Assembly: GCA_030643145.1 (NCBI GenBank)
Contig: DAOWMJ010000121.1
Span: 1-6,200 of the forward strand
Direction of reading: 5' to 3'
Source of the DNA: Candidatus Latescibacterota bacterium
GTDB lineage: Bacteria > Krumholzibacteriota > Krumholzibacteriia > Krumholzibacteriales > WJIX01
Length of the DNA: 6,200 bases
Under the pieces are notes generated by a model. It saw nothing but the letters and a program-made list of their open reading frames with translations, had not been told where the DNA came from and ran no database searches. Below are positions 1-6,200 of the stretch, one piece after another. A program made the translations under genes and the position numbers. The stretch's first letter is position 1. The number at the start of each line of letters is the position of its first letter.

Positions 1-869
1 AGCTGAATATCCACGCGGCCGTTCATTTCATACTCATTATTATCCTTTCGGGAAAATCCAAACGCTCCCTGAAAATAATTACTGCTCTTTTTTTCTTCAA
101 TCGGAAACACAAGGACAACTTTCCCTTCCCCATTCCTGTTAACACGTTCTTTTCCGACCGTTTTAAAAAGTCCGCTTGCCTCAAGATTTTTCGCGGCTTT
201 TTCAACTATTTCTTCACTGAATTTCTTCGGAATATCTACTCGGGCCGCCATAACTGCCACTGAACTATCTGTTCTTGTTAGTCCATCAAATATAATTCCG
301 GAAAGTAGTGCTTCTTCACCGCTGACAATTGAAAATGAAATATCAACTTTGTTTTCCTTTTCCTCAAATCTAAAAGCCGTTAACCAGATCTGCGCGAAGG
401 GATAACCGGAATTGTTGTAGATATCCATACTATTATGCATTAAAGCTCTTAAGCTTTCAGGAAAGAATGGATCTCCAATTTTGAGTCTATTCAAACCTCC
501 TGATTCATCTGTCAACAAAAATTTATCTCCTGATATCCTTATTTCACCTATCCTGGTTTGCTCTCCTTCCAATATTTTGATCTCTAAATCAATACCGGAA
601 TCTCTCTGTAGTGTATCAACGGATATTTGAGCGGCAAGCCGTCCGATCGAAAAATATAGAGAATCGAGTCGATTTATCTCCATATCTGCCAGAGAATCAC
701 TGTATACCTTTCCCTCCTTTAGAAAAGAAGGGTCTATTCCCGTCTCCTTATCAAAAAGGTTTAATCCTGACCATTCAACCCTTTTTATAATGTCGGCATC
801 GGCATCGATAAATAAGAATCCACCTAACAAAAAACTAAAAAGAAGCGCGGCTTTCAACCTTGAAAACAT
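1..869 (-). CDS. Omp85/BamA-TamA family outer-membrane protein, N-terminal part (three POTRA domains, barrel cut off by window edge)
   Basis: The reading frame is open from an ATG at 869-867 to the left edge, giving 289 residues without a stop. Residues 1 to about 25 form a signal peptide (hydrophobic LLFSFLLGGFLF, then DADAD). Three POTRA-like domains follow: about 27-104 (opens IIKRVEWSG, contains LDSLYFSIGRLAAQISVDT, ends IKILEGE), 106-185 (IGEIRISGD, then IYNNSGYPFAQIWL, ends FSIVSGEE) and 188-260 (LSGIIFDG, then NLEASGLFKTV, ends LVFPIEEK). From about residue 264, YFQGAFGFSRKDN looks like the first strand of the 16-stranded barrel. In this family POTRA domains are periplasmic and receive substrates, and the barrel inserts or exports beta-barrel proteins. 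Three POTRAs are typical of TamA; BamA has five and two-partner transporters two. The start is fixed by a perfect ribosome binding site at 880-890 inside the preceding gene, which it overlaps by 35 bases. Family assignment is strong, but the subfamily is uncertain because the barrel is missing. Confidence 0.88.
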   Translation of the reverse strand, partial: MFSRLKAALLFSFLLGGFLFIDADADIIKRVEWSGLNLFDKETGIDPSFLKEGKVYSDSLADMEINRLDSLYFSIGRLAAQISVDTLQRDSGIDLEIKILEGEQTRIGEIRISGDKFLLTDESGGLNRLKIGDPFFPESLRALMHNSMDIYNNSGYPFAQIWLTAFRFEEKENKVDISFSIVSGEEALLSGIIFDGLTRTDSSVAVMAARVDIPKKFSEEIVEKAAKNLEASGLFKTVGKERVNRNGEGKVVLVFPIEEKKSSNYFQGAFGFSRKDNNEYEMNGRVDIQ

Positions 870-3800
870 GTACAGTTTTCACCTCCTCCCTGTAATCTCT
901 TTCCCTTCTTCCCGTATAATTTATACCTAGGGTAATATTTTTCCCGAAACGGTATCTGCCGTTTAGATTCCAATCCTGCCTCATTCCTTCTTCCAGAAAG
1001 AAAAGAGGTTGCCCCCCGTCTTCTTTAATATCTGTATAGGTCATTTTCAGAAAGGCGGAAAGATTAATATTCACACCGACAGACATGTTCATAGAAGGCA
1101 TTGCGGAAAAGGATTGCTGGCTGGACATTGAAAACTCATCCTTCCTCTTTTCATACGAAAATTCAACAGAAACCCTGGAAACAGATCCGTATCTATACCC
1201 GAACTTATTCGAAAAGAAAAATGACTTAACACTGTAATTCTGAGCAGTACGGTTGCCTGAACAGCTACGATTCAGCCCCTTTGCCGCTTCCCAGGAAATA
1301 TTGAAAGAAGAATTCGGAACTGCTTCGGCATGGAGCCTGAATTCCCTCAGATAACGTGAAGTAAGAACTCCCTCTGTCCTGTTATCCTCTTCATCCTCCC
1401 TGGACATTATAAATCCTAAATTGTATTTCTTCACATCTTTCAGAAAGTTCCATTCCTGCTGCACTTTATTGCGGCCGAAGAGGGTTAAATTATCACACTG
1501 AAGCAGAGCGGGATCGAGTGTATATAACCGTAAAAGCTGATCTGTCCTTGACTTTTCCGTAACAGAAATAAAATTGTCCATAGAAACATTCTTCTTGATA
1601 ACACCAAACCACCCCTCGCTGTCCCCCTTTCCAAGTCCTATCCCTCTGATCCCCTTTCCGAAACTCAACCGCCAGGTTAATTCCACACTTCTAACCCCTT
1701 CTTTTTCCCCACCGGGAATATATATTACCATATAATCCCCTCTTTTTTGACCGACCTCTCTACCTTCCTTATCATAATCTCCTTCGTTCTCCCCAACAAA
1801 GATAACCGCCCGCTGACGCTTTCTCTCCTCCCCGGATTGAATCCTGTAACCCAGATCGCTTGTTAATCCAAGAGCGCGCCAAGAATCGCGGTATCTCAAT
1901 CTTGCCAGATCATTAACACTGGTAAGACCATATTCAATATCGTGTTTATTTCGATGGCTTATAAAGAGATCTATCATTTTTGATCGCCCCGAATAAGATC
2001 CTGAAAACCTGATTTCATCATTTTCTCTCGCTCTGAACCAATCCTCCCCGGAGTTTCGTAAATTATCGGTCACACGGTGAGTAAAAGAAATCTTACCACT
2101 AAAATCACCCATCTTTCTCGAAGCAAGAGATACAATATGCCTGTAATAATAGCGGCCTGTGTCCGGCGCTGCGGGGGAAAAACTGCTATAGCGTTCAGTG
2201 TCGAAAAATATCCCCGGGACAAATCTCCAGATGGCAAACGTGCCCTCAGCCAGAGCAAAATCTCTCTTTCTGTTACTGCCGGTCTCTGTCTTGAACCACT
2301 CCAGTCTCAGTCCCCTTTTATTGATATCGCCAAAGCTCGCTGCCGATCTGCTCATATTCGCCGAAAGACCATTTGTTCTTTCAAGATTTTTGTAACTCCC
2401 TTCAATCTCCCACAACCCTTCTTTTTCCAAACATAGATTCAGCCCTGATATATTCTCCTTACCGGAAAGCGGTTGGTCCTGAAGATTCCAATTCCGGTAA
2501 AAATAGGCCTCCCTCGCTCTGTCAGGCGATTCAAATCTTTCATCCAGAGAGGAATATTCCCCGCTTACAGACAGCCGTGAAGACAAAATATTGATCTTCT
2601 TAATGCCGCCTTCAAGATCAAACGCGTATCCAATATTATCTCCATCTCCGATATCGGACATTGTGTTTCTGTCATAGCTGCTGGCATCTCCCTCTGCCTT
2701 GAAAAAAAGATGCTCACTATTCGCGTCAGCGGATAGAGCAATTATATTCTTCGCCTCTGGCAATGCCAACGGCCGGCCTATCCTGTAATCCCCGCTGCCG
2801 GCCCCGACATATTTGTATTTAAGTTCACCACTTTTTGAAAAACCATCAGTATTATAATCACCCTCGCCTGTAGGAACTTCATAGAAATCAAGCAGATAGC
2901 AAGCTTCCGACTCAACAAAACGGTAATGACCGGGTTTTGATGAATCAGCTTCTATTAATATATATCCACTCCCTACACTATCTATTTCTTCTATTCCGGA
3001 AGCGAACGCATTATCTGAAGAATCACCTGCTCTGCTCAATGAATCCAGTTCTTCTTCCGTATACTCGCCCCCCATCGGCGAATCCCTGTCATCTGTTTCC
3101 CTGAAGAAAAAGCCTCTCATACGAACGGCGTCAGAAAAGAGAGAGGAAACCCATCCCGCGGTAATTGTTGTTCTTTCATAGTGTCTTTCACCAACCTGAA
3201 ATTCTATAACAATTTCTGAATCATCTGTAACGGGCACTCTTTCGGTGAAAGTAGCCGATCCTCTTGTATAATCAATTACGTAATCATTTTCGCTCCCTCT
3301 TTTCATTCTCGAACCATTCAAATATACAACTTCGGAACCGGGAATGATTATTACACCGTTAAATCTCCTGGCCGGTAAAAGTTCATATGGCCCCTGAACA
3401 CCCTCCACTCCCCTCATTTCCACTGTTTCAAACCTACCCTTTGCTATCCCTCCTCCGGCAATAAATGTCTGCCCGCCGGCGTTGACTTCTATTTCTCCAC
3501 CTCTAAGATCGCGCCTAAACGCGGAAAATTTCGACCACTCCATCCCTGTCGAAAAATCCGCGAGGCGGACCTCCGTATGTCTGCTCTTTATATTGACCGA
3601 TATTCTGTCAAGACGTCTAAGCTCTTCAGTATTTCCCTCCGTCTGTACGGGCAGATTGTCATCCGATAAAAATGCCTTGACCTCAAGATCCCGTGCCAGT
3701 TTTCCCGAAAGGGTCACATTCATGCTCTGATCGATTCCAAGCCCTCTTTTAGAACCAACTGAAAAACCTACCGATTTGCTGCCTGAAACATTAAAACGGT

Positions 3801-4242
3801 ATCGATTACGCCTGGATCGTTCAGAACTCTTACTTGAGACGTAATCACTTACGTTATAACTGATTTTTGATTCCTCGCCCGAAGGAAATCTCCTCGCGAA
3901 AACAGGCGAAAAGGAAAAAGGATATCTTGAATAGGTAATCTCAAGTTTCTGCCCCCCAACGGCGGATTCCACCAGAACAATCTTGCCTCTCAGTGTGTTT
4001 ATCCTATAGTCTTTTCCACTCACGAGCTTTCGGCCATCAACTATTATAGATTCAGTTCCAGGTATAATAAAGGATACTCCCAGATCAATGCGGGTCTGAC
4101 CCTCTCTTAGAAGATAGATCATTTCTTTTCTTATTTGCCGGTTAGTTGCCGCTTCACCCTTTACCACAGCGGATTGAATTTGGATCTCTGGTATTAACTG
4201 AAGAATTATTAAACAAAGGAAAACTTTTCGGAAAATCTTCAT
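835..4242 (-). CDS. Very large predicted outer-membrane beta-barrel / surface protein with SprA-like modules
   Basis: This 1135-residue protein begins with a signal peptide (MKIFRKVFLCLIILQLIPEI, probable cleavage near residue 25). Residues 58-109 and 298-355 are two copies of one module: I-I-P-G-(T/S)-E, a short strand with G, then (K/N)-DY-x-I, RG, and an alternating strand ending in Y or F. The second copy follows GVQGPYEL (281-288) and includes NDYVIDYTRG. I recall similar stretches in SprA, the large barrel of the type 9 secretion system, and in uncharacterised proteins of about 1100 residues from FCB bacteria. Residues 383-435 are an acidic low-complexity linker. Residues 459-486 and 817-837 carry repeated GDY motifs. 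From about 500 to the end the chain alternates polar and hydrophobic residues, as amphipathic barrel strands do, and the last residue is F, the usual end of an outer-membrane beta-signal. It has no lipobox. Its start overlaps the propeller stop (ATGA), and its end holds the next gene's ribosome binding site. Outer-membrane location is well supported; exact role unknown. At half SprA's length, it is not called as SprA itself. Confidence 0.82.
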   Translation of the reverse strand: MKIFRKVFLCLIILQLIPEIQIQSAVVKGEAATNRQIRKEMIYLLREGQTRIDLGVSFIIPGTESIIVDGRKLVSGKDYRINTLRGKIVLVESAVGGQKLEITYSRYPFSFSPVFARRFPSGEESKISYNVSDYVSSKSSERSRRNRYRFNVSGSKSVGFSVGSKRGLGIDQSMNVTLSGKLARDLEVKAFLSDDNLPVQTEGNTEELRRLDRISVNIKSRHTEVRLADFSTGMEWSKFSAFRRDLRGGEIEVNAGGQTFIAGGGIAKGRFETVEMRGVEGVQGPYELLPARRFNGVIIIPGSEVVYLNGSRMKRGSENDYVIDYTRGSATFTERVPVTDDSEIVIEFQVGERHYERTTITAGWVSSLFSDAVRMRGFFFRETDDRDSPMGGEYTEEELDSLSRAGDSSDNAFASGIEEIDSVGSGYILIEADSSKPGHYRFVESEACYLLDFYEVPTGEGDYNTDGFSKSGELKYKYVGAGSGDYRIGRPLALPEAKNIIALSADANSEHLFFKAEGDASSYDRNTMSDIGDGDNIGYAFDLEGGIKKINILSSRLSVSGEYSSLDERFESPDRAREAYFYRNWNLQDQPLSGKENISGLNLCLEKEGLWEIEGSYKNLERTNGLSANMSRSAASFGDINKRGLRLEWFKTETGSNRKRDFALAEGTFAIWRFVPGIFFDTERYSSFSPAAPDTGRYYYRHIVSLASRKMGDFSGKISFTHRVTDNLRNSGEDWFRARENDEIRFSGSYSGRSKMIDLFISHRNKHDIEYGLTSVNDLARLRYRDSWRALGLTSDLGYRIQSGEERKRQRAVIFVGENEGDYDKEGREVGQKRGDYMVIYIPGGEKEGVRSVELTWRLSFGKGIRGIGLGKGDSEGWFGVIKKNVSMDNFISVTEKSRTDQLLRLYTLDPALLQCDNLTLFGRNKVQQEWNFLKDVKKYNLGFIMSREDEEDNRTEGVLTSRYLREFRLHAEAVPNSSFNISWEAAKGLNRSCSGNRTAQNYSVKSFFFSNKFGYRYGSVSRVSVEFSYEKRKDEFSMSSQQSFSAMPSMNMSVGVNINLSAFLKMTYTDIKEDGGQPLFFLEEGMRQDWNLNGRYRFGKNITLGINYTGRRERDYREEVKTVHVFKVESRASF
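880..890 (-). promoter_or_regulatory. Strong Shine-Dalgarno site for the Omp85 gene, inside the upstream coding region
   Basis: On the minus strand this reads GGGAGGAGGTG. It contains AGGAGGTG, a full eight-base match to the 3' end of 16S rRNA, with ten bases between it and the ATG at 869. It lies within the last codons of the large barrel gene, where it encodes the REEV stretch. The Omp85 gene can therefore load ribosomes itself and need not depend only on coupling to the upstream gene. It is the strongest ribosome binding site in the window and decides the start of the gene. Confidence 0.85.
1705..1797 (-). repeat. GDY glycine-rich motif, pair 2 (protein-level repeat)
   Basis: This encodes residues 816-846 of the large barrel protein. 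It contains FVGENEGDYDKEGREVG followed by KRGDY and YIPGGE. It resembles the pair at residues 459-486 in carrying VG, then G-D-Y, an acidic or glycine-rich loop and a second G-D-Y. The flanking sequence is amphipathic strand, so this may be a long loop between barrel strands. Confidence 0.45.
2785..2868 (-). repeat. GDY glycine-rich motif, pair 1 (protein-level repeat)
   Basis: This encodes residues 459-486 of the large barrel protein. It begins GEGDYNTDG and ends YVGAGSGDY, so a G-x-G-D-Y motif occurs twice about 23 residues apart. It follows the acidic linker and sits where the chain changes from modular N-terminal part to continuous barrel-like strands. A related stretch recurs at residues 816-846. 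Confidence 0.5.
3178..3351 (-). repeat. IPG-(T/S)-E module, copy 2 (protein-level repeat)
   Basis: This encodes residues 298-355 of the large barrel protein. It is the longer and more canonical copy, directly after GVQGPYELLPARRFNG, with IPGSE, LNG, RG, NDYVIDYTRG, TFTERVPVTDDSEIVIEF in order. The order of conserved glycines, the DY pair and the terminal alternating strand matches copy 1. It probably forms a small beta-sandwich or hairpin domain in the periplasm or barrel lumen; that placement is inferred. Confidence 0.6.
3916..4071 (-). repeat. IPG-(T/S)-E module, copy 1 (protein-level repeat)
   Basis: This encodes residues 58-109 of the large barrel protein: FIIPGTESIIVDGRKL, then GKDYRI, a short turn with RG, and a strand ending EITYSRYPF. 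It aligns by eye with residues 298-355 (IIIPGSEVVYLNGSRM, then NDYVIDYTRG, ending IVIEFQVGERHY). The two copies differ at the DNA level, so this is an old domain duplication and not a recent repeat. Confidence 0.6.
4239..4242 (-). other. ATGA stop/start overlap joining propeller and barrel genes
   Basis: The propeller gene ends in TGA (4241-4239) and the barrel gene begins with ATG (4242-4240), so four bases are shared. No good Shine-Dalgarno sequence precedes this ATG. The nearest purine run, GGAT, lies inside the perfect 12-base palindrome TTATCCGGATAA at 4249-4260. Reinitiation by ribosomes finishing the propeller gene is the likely route of translation, which would tie the amounts of the two proteins together. 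Confidence 0.75.
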
Positions 4243-5213
4243 GGCCGGTTATCCGGATAAACAAGCAGATAGATAATCACAGAAGAAGATTCAATGTCCG
4301 CCACATATAACCTGTTCTCCAACCCAACCGAAAGCGCCGCCGGAGATATATCCCGTCCGGAATAAGAATCCAGTTTCGTAATAAATCGTCCTGACGCTGA
4401 AAAGACAGATATTTCACCACATTTAGCATCAGCCACAAAAATATTCCCCGCCGCATCACCGCAGATTGATCTTGGTGAACAAAAATTTTCCTTTTCCGGA
4501 TAACCAAGAACCATCAAAAAGCCCCCTGCCGCAGAAAATATTTGTATTCTTTTATTTCCCGAATCGGCCACCGCTATTCGACCCCCGGGAAGTATAACCG
4601 CTTTCATCGGTTCGTTAAAATAGCCTTTGCTCCATCCATAGGCTCCTATTCTAATCTCAATATCTAGCGAAGGACCGAGGATTGTGAGAGTGTGTTTTTC
4701 AATATCAGTCACCAGAAACCTGCCTCCGGGACTTAACGAGAGTGAAACAGGCTTGAGATTATCGTATTCCCCGAAGTTAATCAAAATATCGAGATAAGCC
4801 CCTCTGTAATCATAGCGAAGAACCCTGTTATGTGCATAATCAAGGAGATAAAGAAACGCCGCGGATCCTGCCAGATCTATCGGATAGACAGAGCCTAAAG
4901 AGGAAGGGTTCTCGAATTCTATTGAACTCCCGTCGCGATTATACTTGAACACCTTACCCGCCATAGCGTCGGCAACATAAACAGATCCACGGGGGCCGAC
5001 AGATATTCCAAGGGGTTCCCTAAGTTCTCCCTTCCCGAGATAACTGCCGGTTGGCCGAATTTCAAGAATATCGCTTGAAGAATCGGCGGCTTTGAACACC
5101 CGCGCCGCTGAGCTATCTTTAGAAACACTTATAATATTTTTTGTATTCCCGTCGCCCCATAAAATGGAAAGGAAAAGAAAGACCCACACCAGCAGAATTA
5201 ATTTCTTTAGCAT
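4239..5213 (-). CDS. Secreted six-bladed NHL-repeat beta-propeller protein
   Basis: This 324-residue protein starts with a signal peptide (MLKKLILLVWVFLFLSILWG) without a lipobox cysteine, so it is predicted to be released into the periplasm or outside. Six NHL-like blades are visible at about residues 66-93 (PLGISVGPRGSVYVADAMAG), 110-137 (YLLDYAHNRVLRYD), 153-180 (VSLSLSPGGRFLVTD), 200-228 (IAVADSGNKRIQIF), 246-274 (SICGDAAGNIFVADAKCG) and 289-316 (LSVGLENRLYVADIES). Each has the usual small-residue strand, G-x-(I/L/V)-(Y/F/A)-V-(A/T)-D and a following strand. NHL propellers generally serve as binding platforms; no catalytic residues of a known NHL enzyme were recognised. The start is the first ATG after an in-frame TGA six codons upstream. 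Its ribosome binding site is weak (GGGGTCGG). The stop overlaps the barrel gene's start, which points to a function with that barrel, perhaps as periplasmic scaffold; this role is inferred. Confidence 0.85.
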   Translation of the reverse strand: MLKKLILLVWVFLFLSILWGDGNTKNIISVSKDSSAARVFKAADSSSDILEIRPTGSYLGKGELREPLGISVGPRGSVYVADAMAGKVFKYNRDGSSIEFENPSSLGSVYPIDLAGSAAFLYLLDYAHNRVLRYDYRGAYLDILINFGEYDNLKPVSLSLSPGGRFLVTDIEKHTLTILGPSLDIEIRIGAYGWSKGYFNEPMKAVILPGGRIAVADSGNKRIQIFSAAGGFLMVLGYPEKENFCSPRSICGDAAGNIFVADAKCGEISVFSASGRFITKLDSYSGRDISPAALSVGLENRLYVADIESSSVIIYLLVYPDNRP

Positions 5214-5352
5214 ATCAAAACCGACCCCGATTCAACCTTTCGGTACACCAAAGTTAATAGGTATTTGCGATTATGGGGCGATGATACATCCTCCGCTCCA
5301 ATCAGGATATGCAAATTTACAGATGTCCAAACACGCAGAACTCTGCCCGGCT
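5214..5352. other. Intergenic gap, no supported promoter
   Basis: These 139 bases separate the membrane protein gene from the propeller gene and are the only non-coding stretch of note. On the minus strand I looked for paired -35 and -10 boxes. CATAAT occurs at about 5264-5269 but has no good partner at 16-18 bases. TAAATTTG resembles a Bacteroidetes -7 element but lacks TTTG at the right distance. A promoter for the three-gene operon could lie here, but the sequence does not prove it. Confidence 0.4.
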
Positions 5353-5365
5353 TTAGAAAGACCGG
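5335..5365 (-). other. Two adjacent small inverted repeats around the stop of the membrane protein gene
   Basis: GCAGA/TCTGC (5335-5339 and 5342-5346) and CCGG...CCGG with inner CTTT/AAAG arms (5347-5365) lie next to each other, the second spanning the TAA stop at 5355-5353. No run of U follows on the minus strand, so they do not make a standard intrinsic terminator. They could stabilise the 3' end of the transcript or weakly attenuate read-through, or be chance. Confidence 0.25.
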
Positions 5366-6200
5366 CTTAGAAACAGAGAAACACCGCTATTATTCTGTTC
5401 AATTCTGATAGAAGTCCCTGAATCCGACTCTTCGCCCGTATCGTTACCGCTCAGAACCGTTCTGCCAACATCCACAGAACTGATCACCCTGAGGCCAAGC
5501 ATATAAAAAAGCGCGTAAATCGCTCTTCTTTCAGCGGTATTACTCCCTTTGCGAAGAGAATTGTACCTGTCATACGCGCGGTCTGTCACCCACCTCCAGC
5601 TATCTTCGCCTAAAAAGCTGTTCTCAGCATAATAGGCATCCCTGGCATCTTTATCATCAGGATAATAATCTCTCGCGTCACGCATCACATCCTCATTATA
5701 TCCCCCGGGGCCGTCGTTACTCATATAATTACCGATAGTTTCATAATAATTATCCGAGAGCCCTGTCCCCCTAACATCAGCAAAGGCGATGGCATAATCC
5801 TCATAGGCGTTCTTGCGGGCAATACTCTGCCATGTAAATGCTCCAAGACCAATCCAGCCAGCTCCTTCAAGAACGAAATATATCCGGGATCGGATCGAAT
5901 GCCCCATTTTTCTCTGTCCCAGCCCGGGAAGCAGGAAGCTTCGTGCGATTACACCGGCCGGCGAATAGTCCTGAACGTGGCCATAGCTGTTCTTATTTGC
6001 CGGACCCTTCCCGCCCTGCTCTCTTACAAGCTTAGCGGAATAACCCGCGGCGGGGCCGTAGAAAATACCACCATCAAATAAACCTGGCTCCATATCCTGC
6101 GAAAGTCGGAAATCACCCTCTGAACTATCGAATAAGCCCGCGTCCCTCTGGGTATTTTTGTTACAATCTATATTCTTTTCCAGTCCACCGAGAGTAATCG
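5353..6200 (-). CDS. Membrane protein resembling DUF5683 family, 5' end outside window
   Basis: The frame is open from the right edge to a TAA at 5355-5353, giving 281 visible residues. An internal ATG at 6093 is unlikely to be the true start: the frame stays open for 35 codons before it, no properly spaced ribosome binding site precedes it, and no signal peptide follows. Counting from that Met, residues 45-62 hold SPAGVIARSFLLPGLGQ, the membrane-associated 'A-x-x-R-S-x-x-(L/F)-PG-x-GQ' signature that I recall from DUF5683-type proteins. Residues 71-90 (IYFVLEGAGWIGLGAFTWQ) form a probable membrane helix. A polar, Tyr/Asp-rich stretch follows (95-175), then a second hydrophobic segment at 190-212 (AIYALFYMLGLRVISSVDVG), like the family's closing S-x-x-D motif. 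The C-terminus ends LFLSRSF. The family is common in FCB bacteria and has no firm function. It lies 139 bases upstream of the propeller gene on the same strand, so operon membership is possible but unproven. Confidence 0.72.
   Translation of the reverse strand, partial: ITLGGLEKNIDCNKNTQRDAGLFDSSEGDFRLSQDMEPGLFDGGIFYGPAAGYSAKLVREQGGKGPANKNSYGHVQDYSPAGVIARSFLLPGLGQRKMGHSIRSRIYFVLEGAGWIGLGAFTWQSIARKNAYEDYAIAFADVRGTGLSDNYYETIGNYMSNDGPGGYNEDVMRDARDYYPDDKDARDAYYAENSFLGEDSWRWVTDRAYDRYNSLRKGSNTAERRAIYALFYMLGLRVISSVDVGRTVLSGNDTGEESDSGTSIRIEQNNSGVSLFLSRSF

Noticed and set aside
23..205. Minus-strand open frame of 60 codons near the left edge
   Set aside because: It runs in another frame through the third POTRA domain and first barrel strand of the Omp85 gene, whose own frame is intact.
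2077..2436. Plus-strand open frame of 119 codons
   Set aside because: It lies wholly inside the well-supported minus-strand barrel gene, is rich in Arg/Ser/Lys of low-complexity type, and has no recognisable domain or signal. It is a shadow of the coding strand.
3482..3730. Plus-strand open frame of 82 codons
   Set aside because: It sits opposite conserved residues of the barrel protein and encodes a Ser/Arg-rich sequence without family features.
835..4242. Calling the large barrel protein SprA
   Set aside because: The module resemblance is by memory and eye only, the protein is about half SprA's length, and no other type 9 secretion gene is in the window.
4249..4260. Perfect palindrome TTATCCGGATAA upstream of the barrel start, as a possible operator
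   Set aside because: A 12-base palindrome is expected about once or twice by chance in a window this size, and it lies in the coding end of the propeller gene. It is only noted as a possible damper of translation initiation.
4239..5213. Peptidylglycine-type lyase (PAL) or serine/threonine kinase sensor identity for the NHL protein
   Set aside because: There is no kinase or membrane anchor domain and no recognisable set of PAL catalytic residues. Only the propeller itself can be supported.
5310..5325. TAAATTTG as a Bacteroidetes-type promoter -7 element
   Set aside because: The nearest TTTG upstream is about eight bases away, when about nineteen is needed, and the host phylum is not established.
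5335..5365. Intrinsic terminator after the membrane protein gene
   Set aside because: The stems are short (five bases, and an interrupted eight-base stem) and no U-rich run follows, so a terminator call is not supported.

Overview
The window reads as part of a Gram-negative (diderm) chromosome. Everything recognisable is on the minus strand and concerns the cell envelope: signal peptides, a POTRA-bearing Omp85 protein, a very large predicted outer-membrane beta-barrel, a secreted beta-propeller and an integral membrane protein. GC is moderate (mid-40s per cent by eye) and the coding strand is purine-rich. The large barrel protein has modules I associate with the FCB group (Bacteroidetes, Gemmatimonadetes and related candidate phyla). 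The origin is therefore probably an FCB-like bacterium, but no marker gene here fixes the phylum.

Layout in the direction of transcription (right to left): (1) 6200-5353, the 3' part of a membrane protein resembling the DUF5683 family, whose start lies beyond the right edge. (2) 5352-5214, a 139-base gap, the only real intergenic space, with two small hairpins and no convincing promoter. (3) 5213-4239, a secreted six-bladed NHL-type beta-propeller. (4) 4242-835, a 1135-residue exported beta-strand-rich protein with SprA-like modules. (5) 869-1, the N-terminal 289 residues of an Omp85/TamA-like protein with a signal peptide, three POTRA domains and the first barrel strand, running off the left edge.

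Genes 3-4 share an ATGA stop/start overlap. Genes 4-5 overlap by 35 bases, and the last gene has a perfect Shine-Dalgarno sequence inside the gene before it. The last three genes therefore form a tightly coupled operon: periplasmic propeller, giant outer-membrane barrel, Omp85 assembly or translocation protein. The inference worth testing is that the Omp85 protein is a dedicated insertase or exporter for the barrel, or its partner in a surface-export complex, with the propeller as a periplasmic scaffold. No tRNA, rRNA, CRISPR array, insertion sequence or phage feature was seen.
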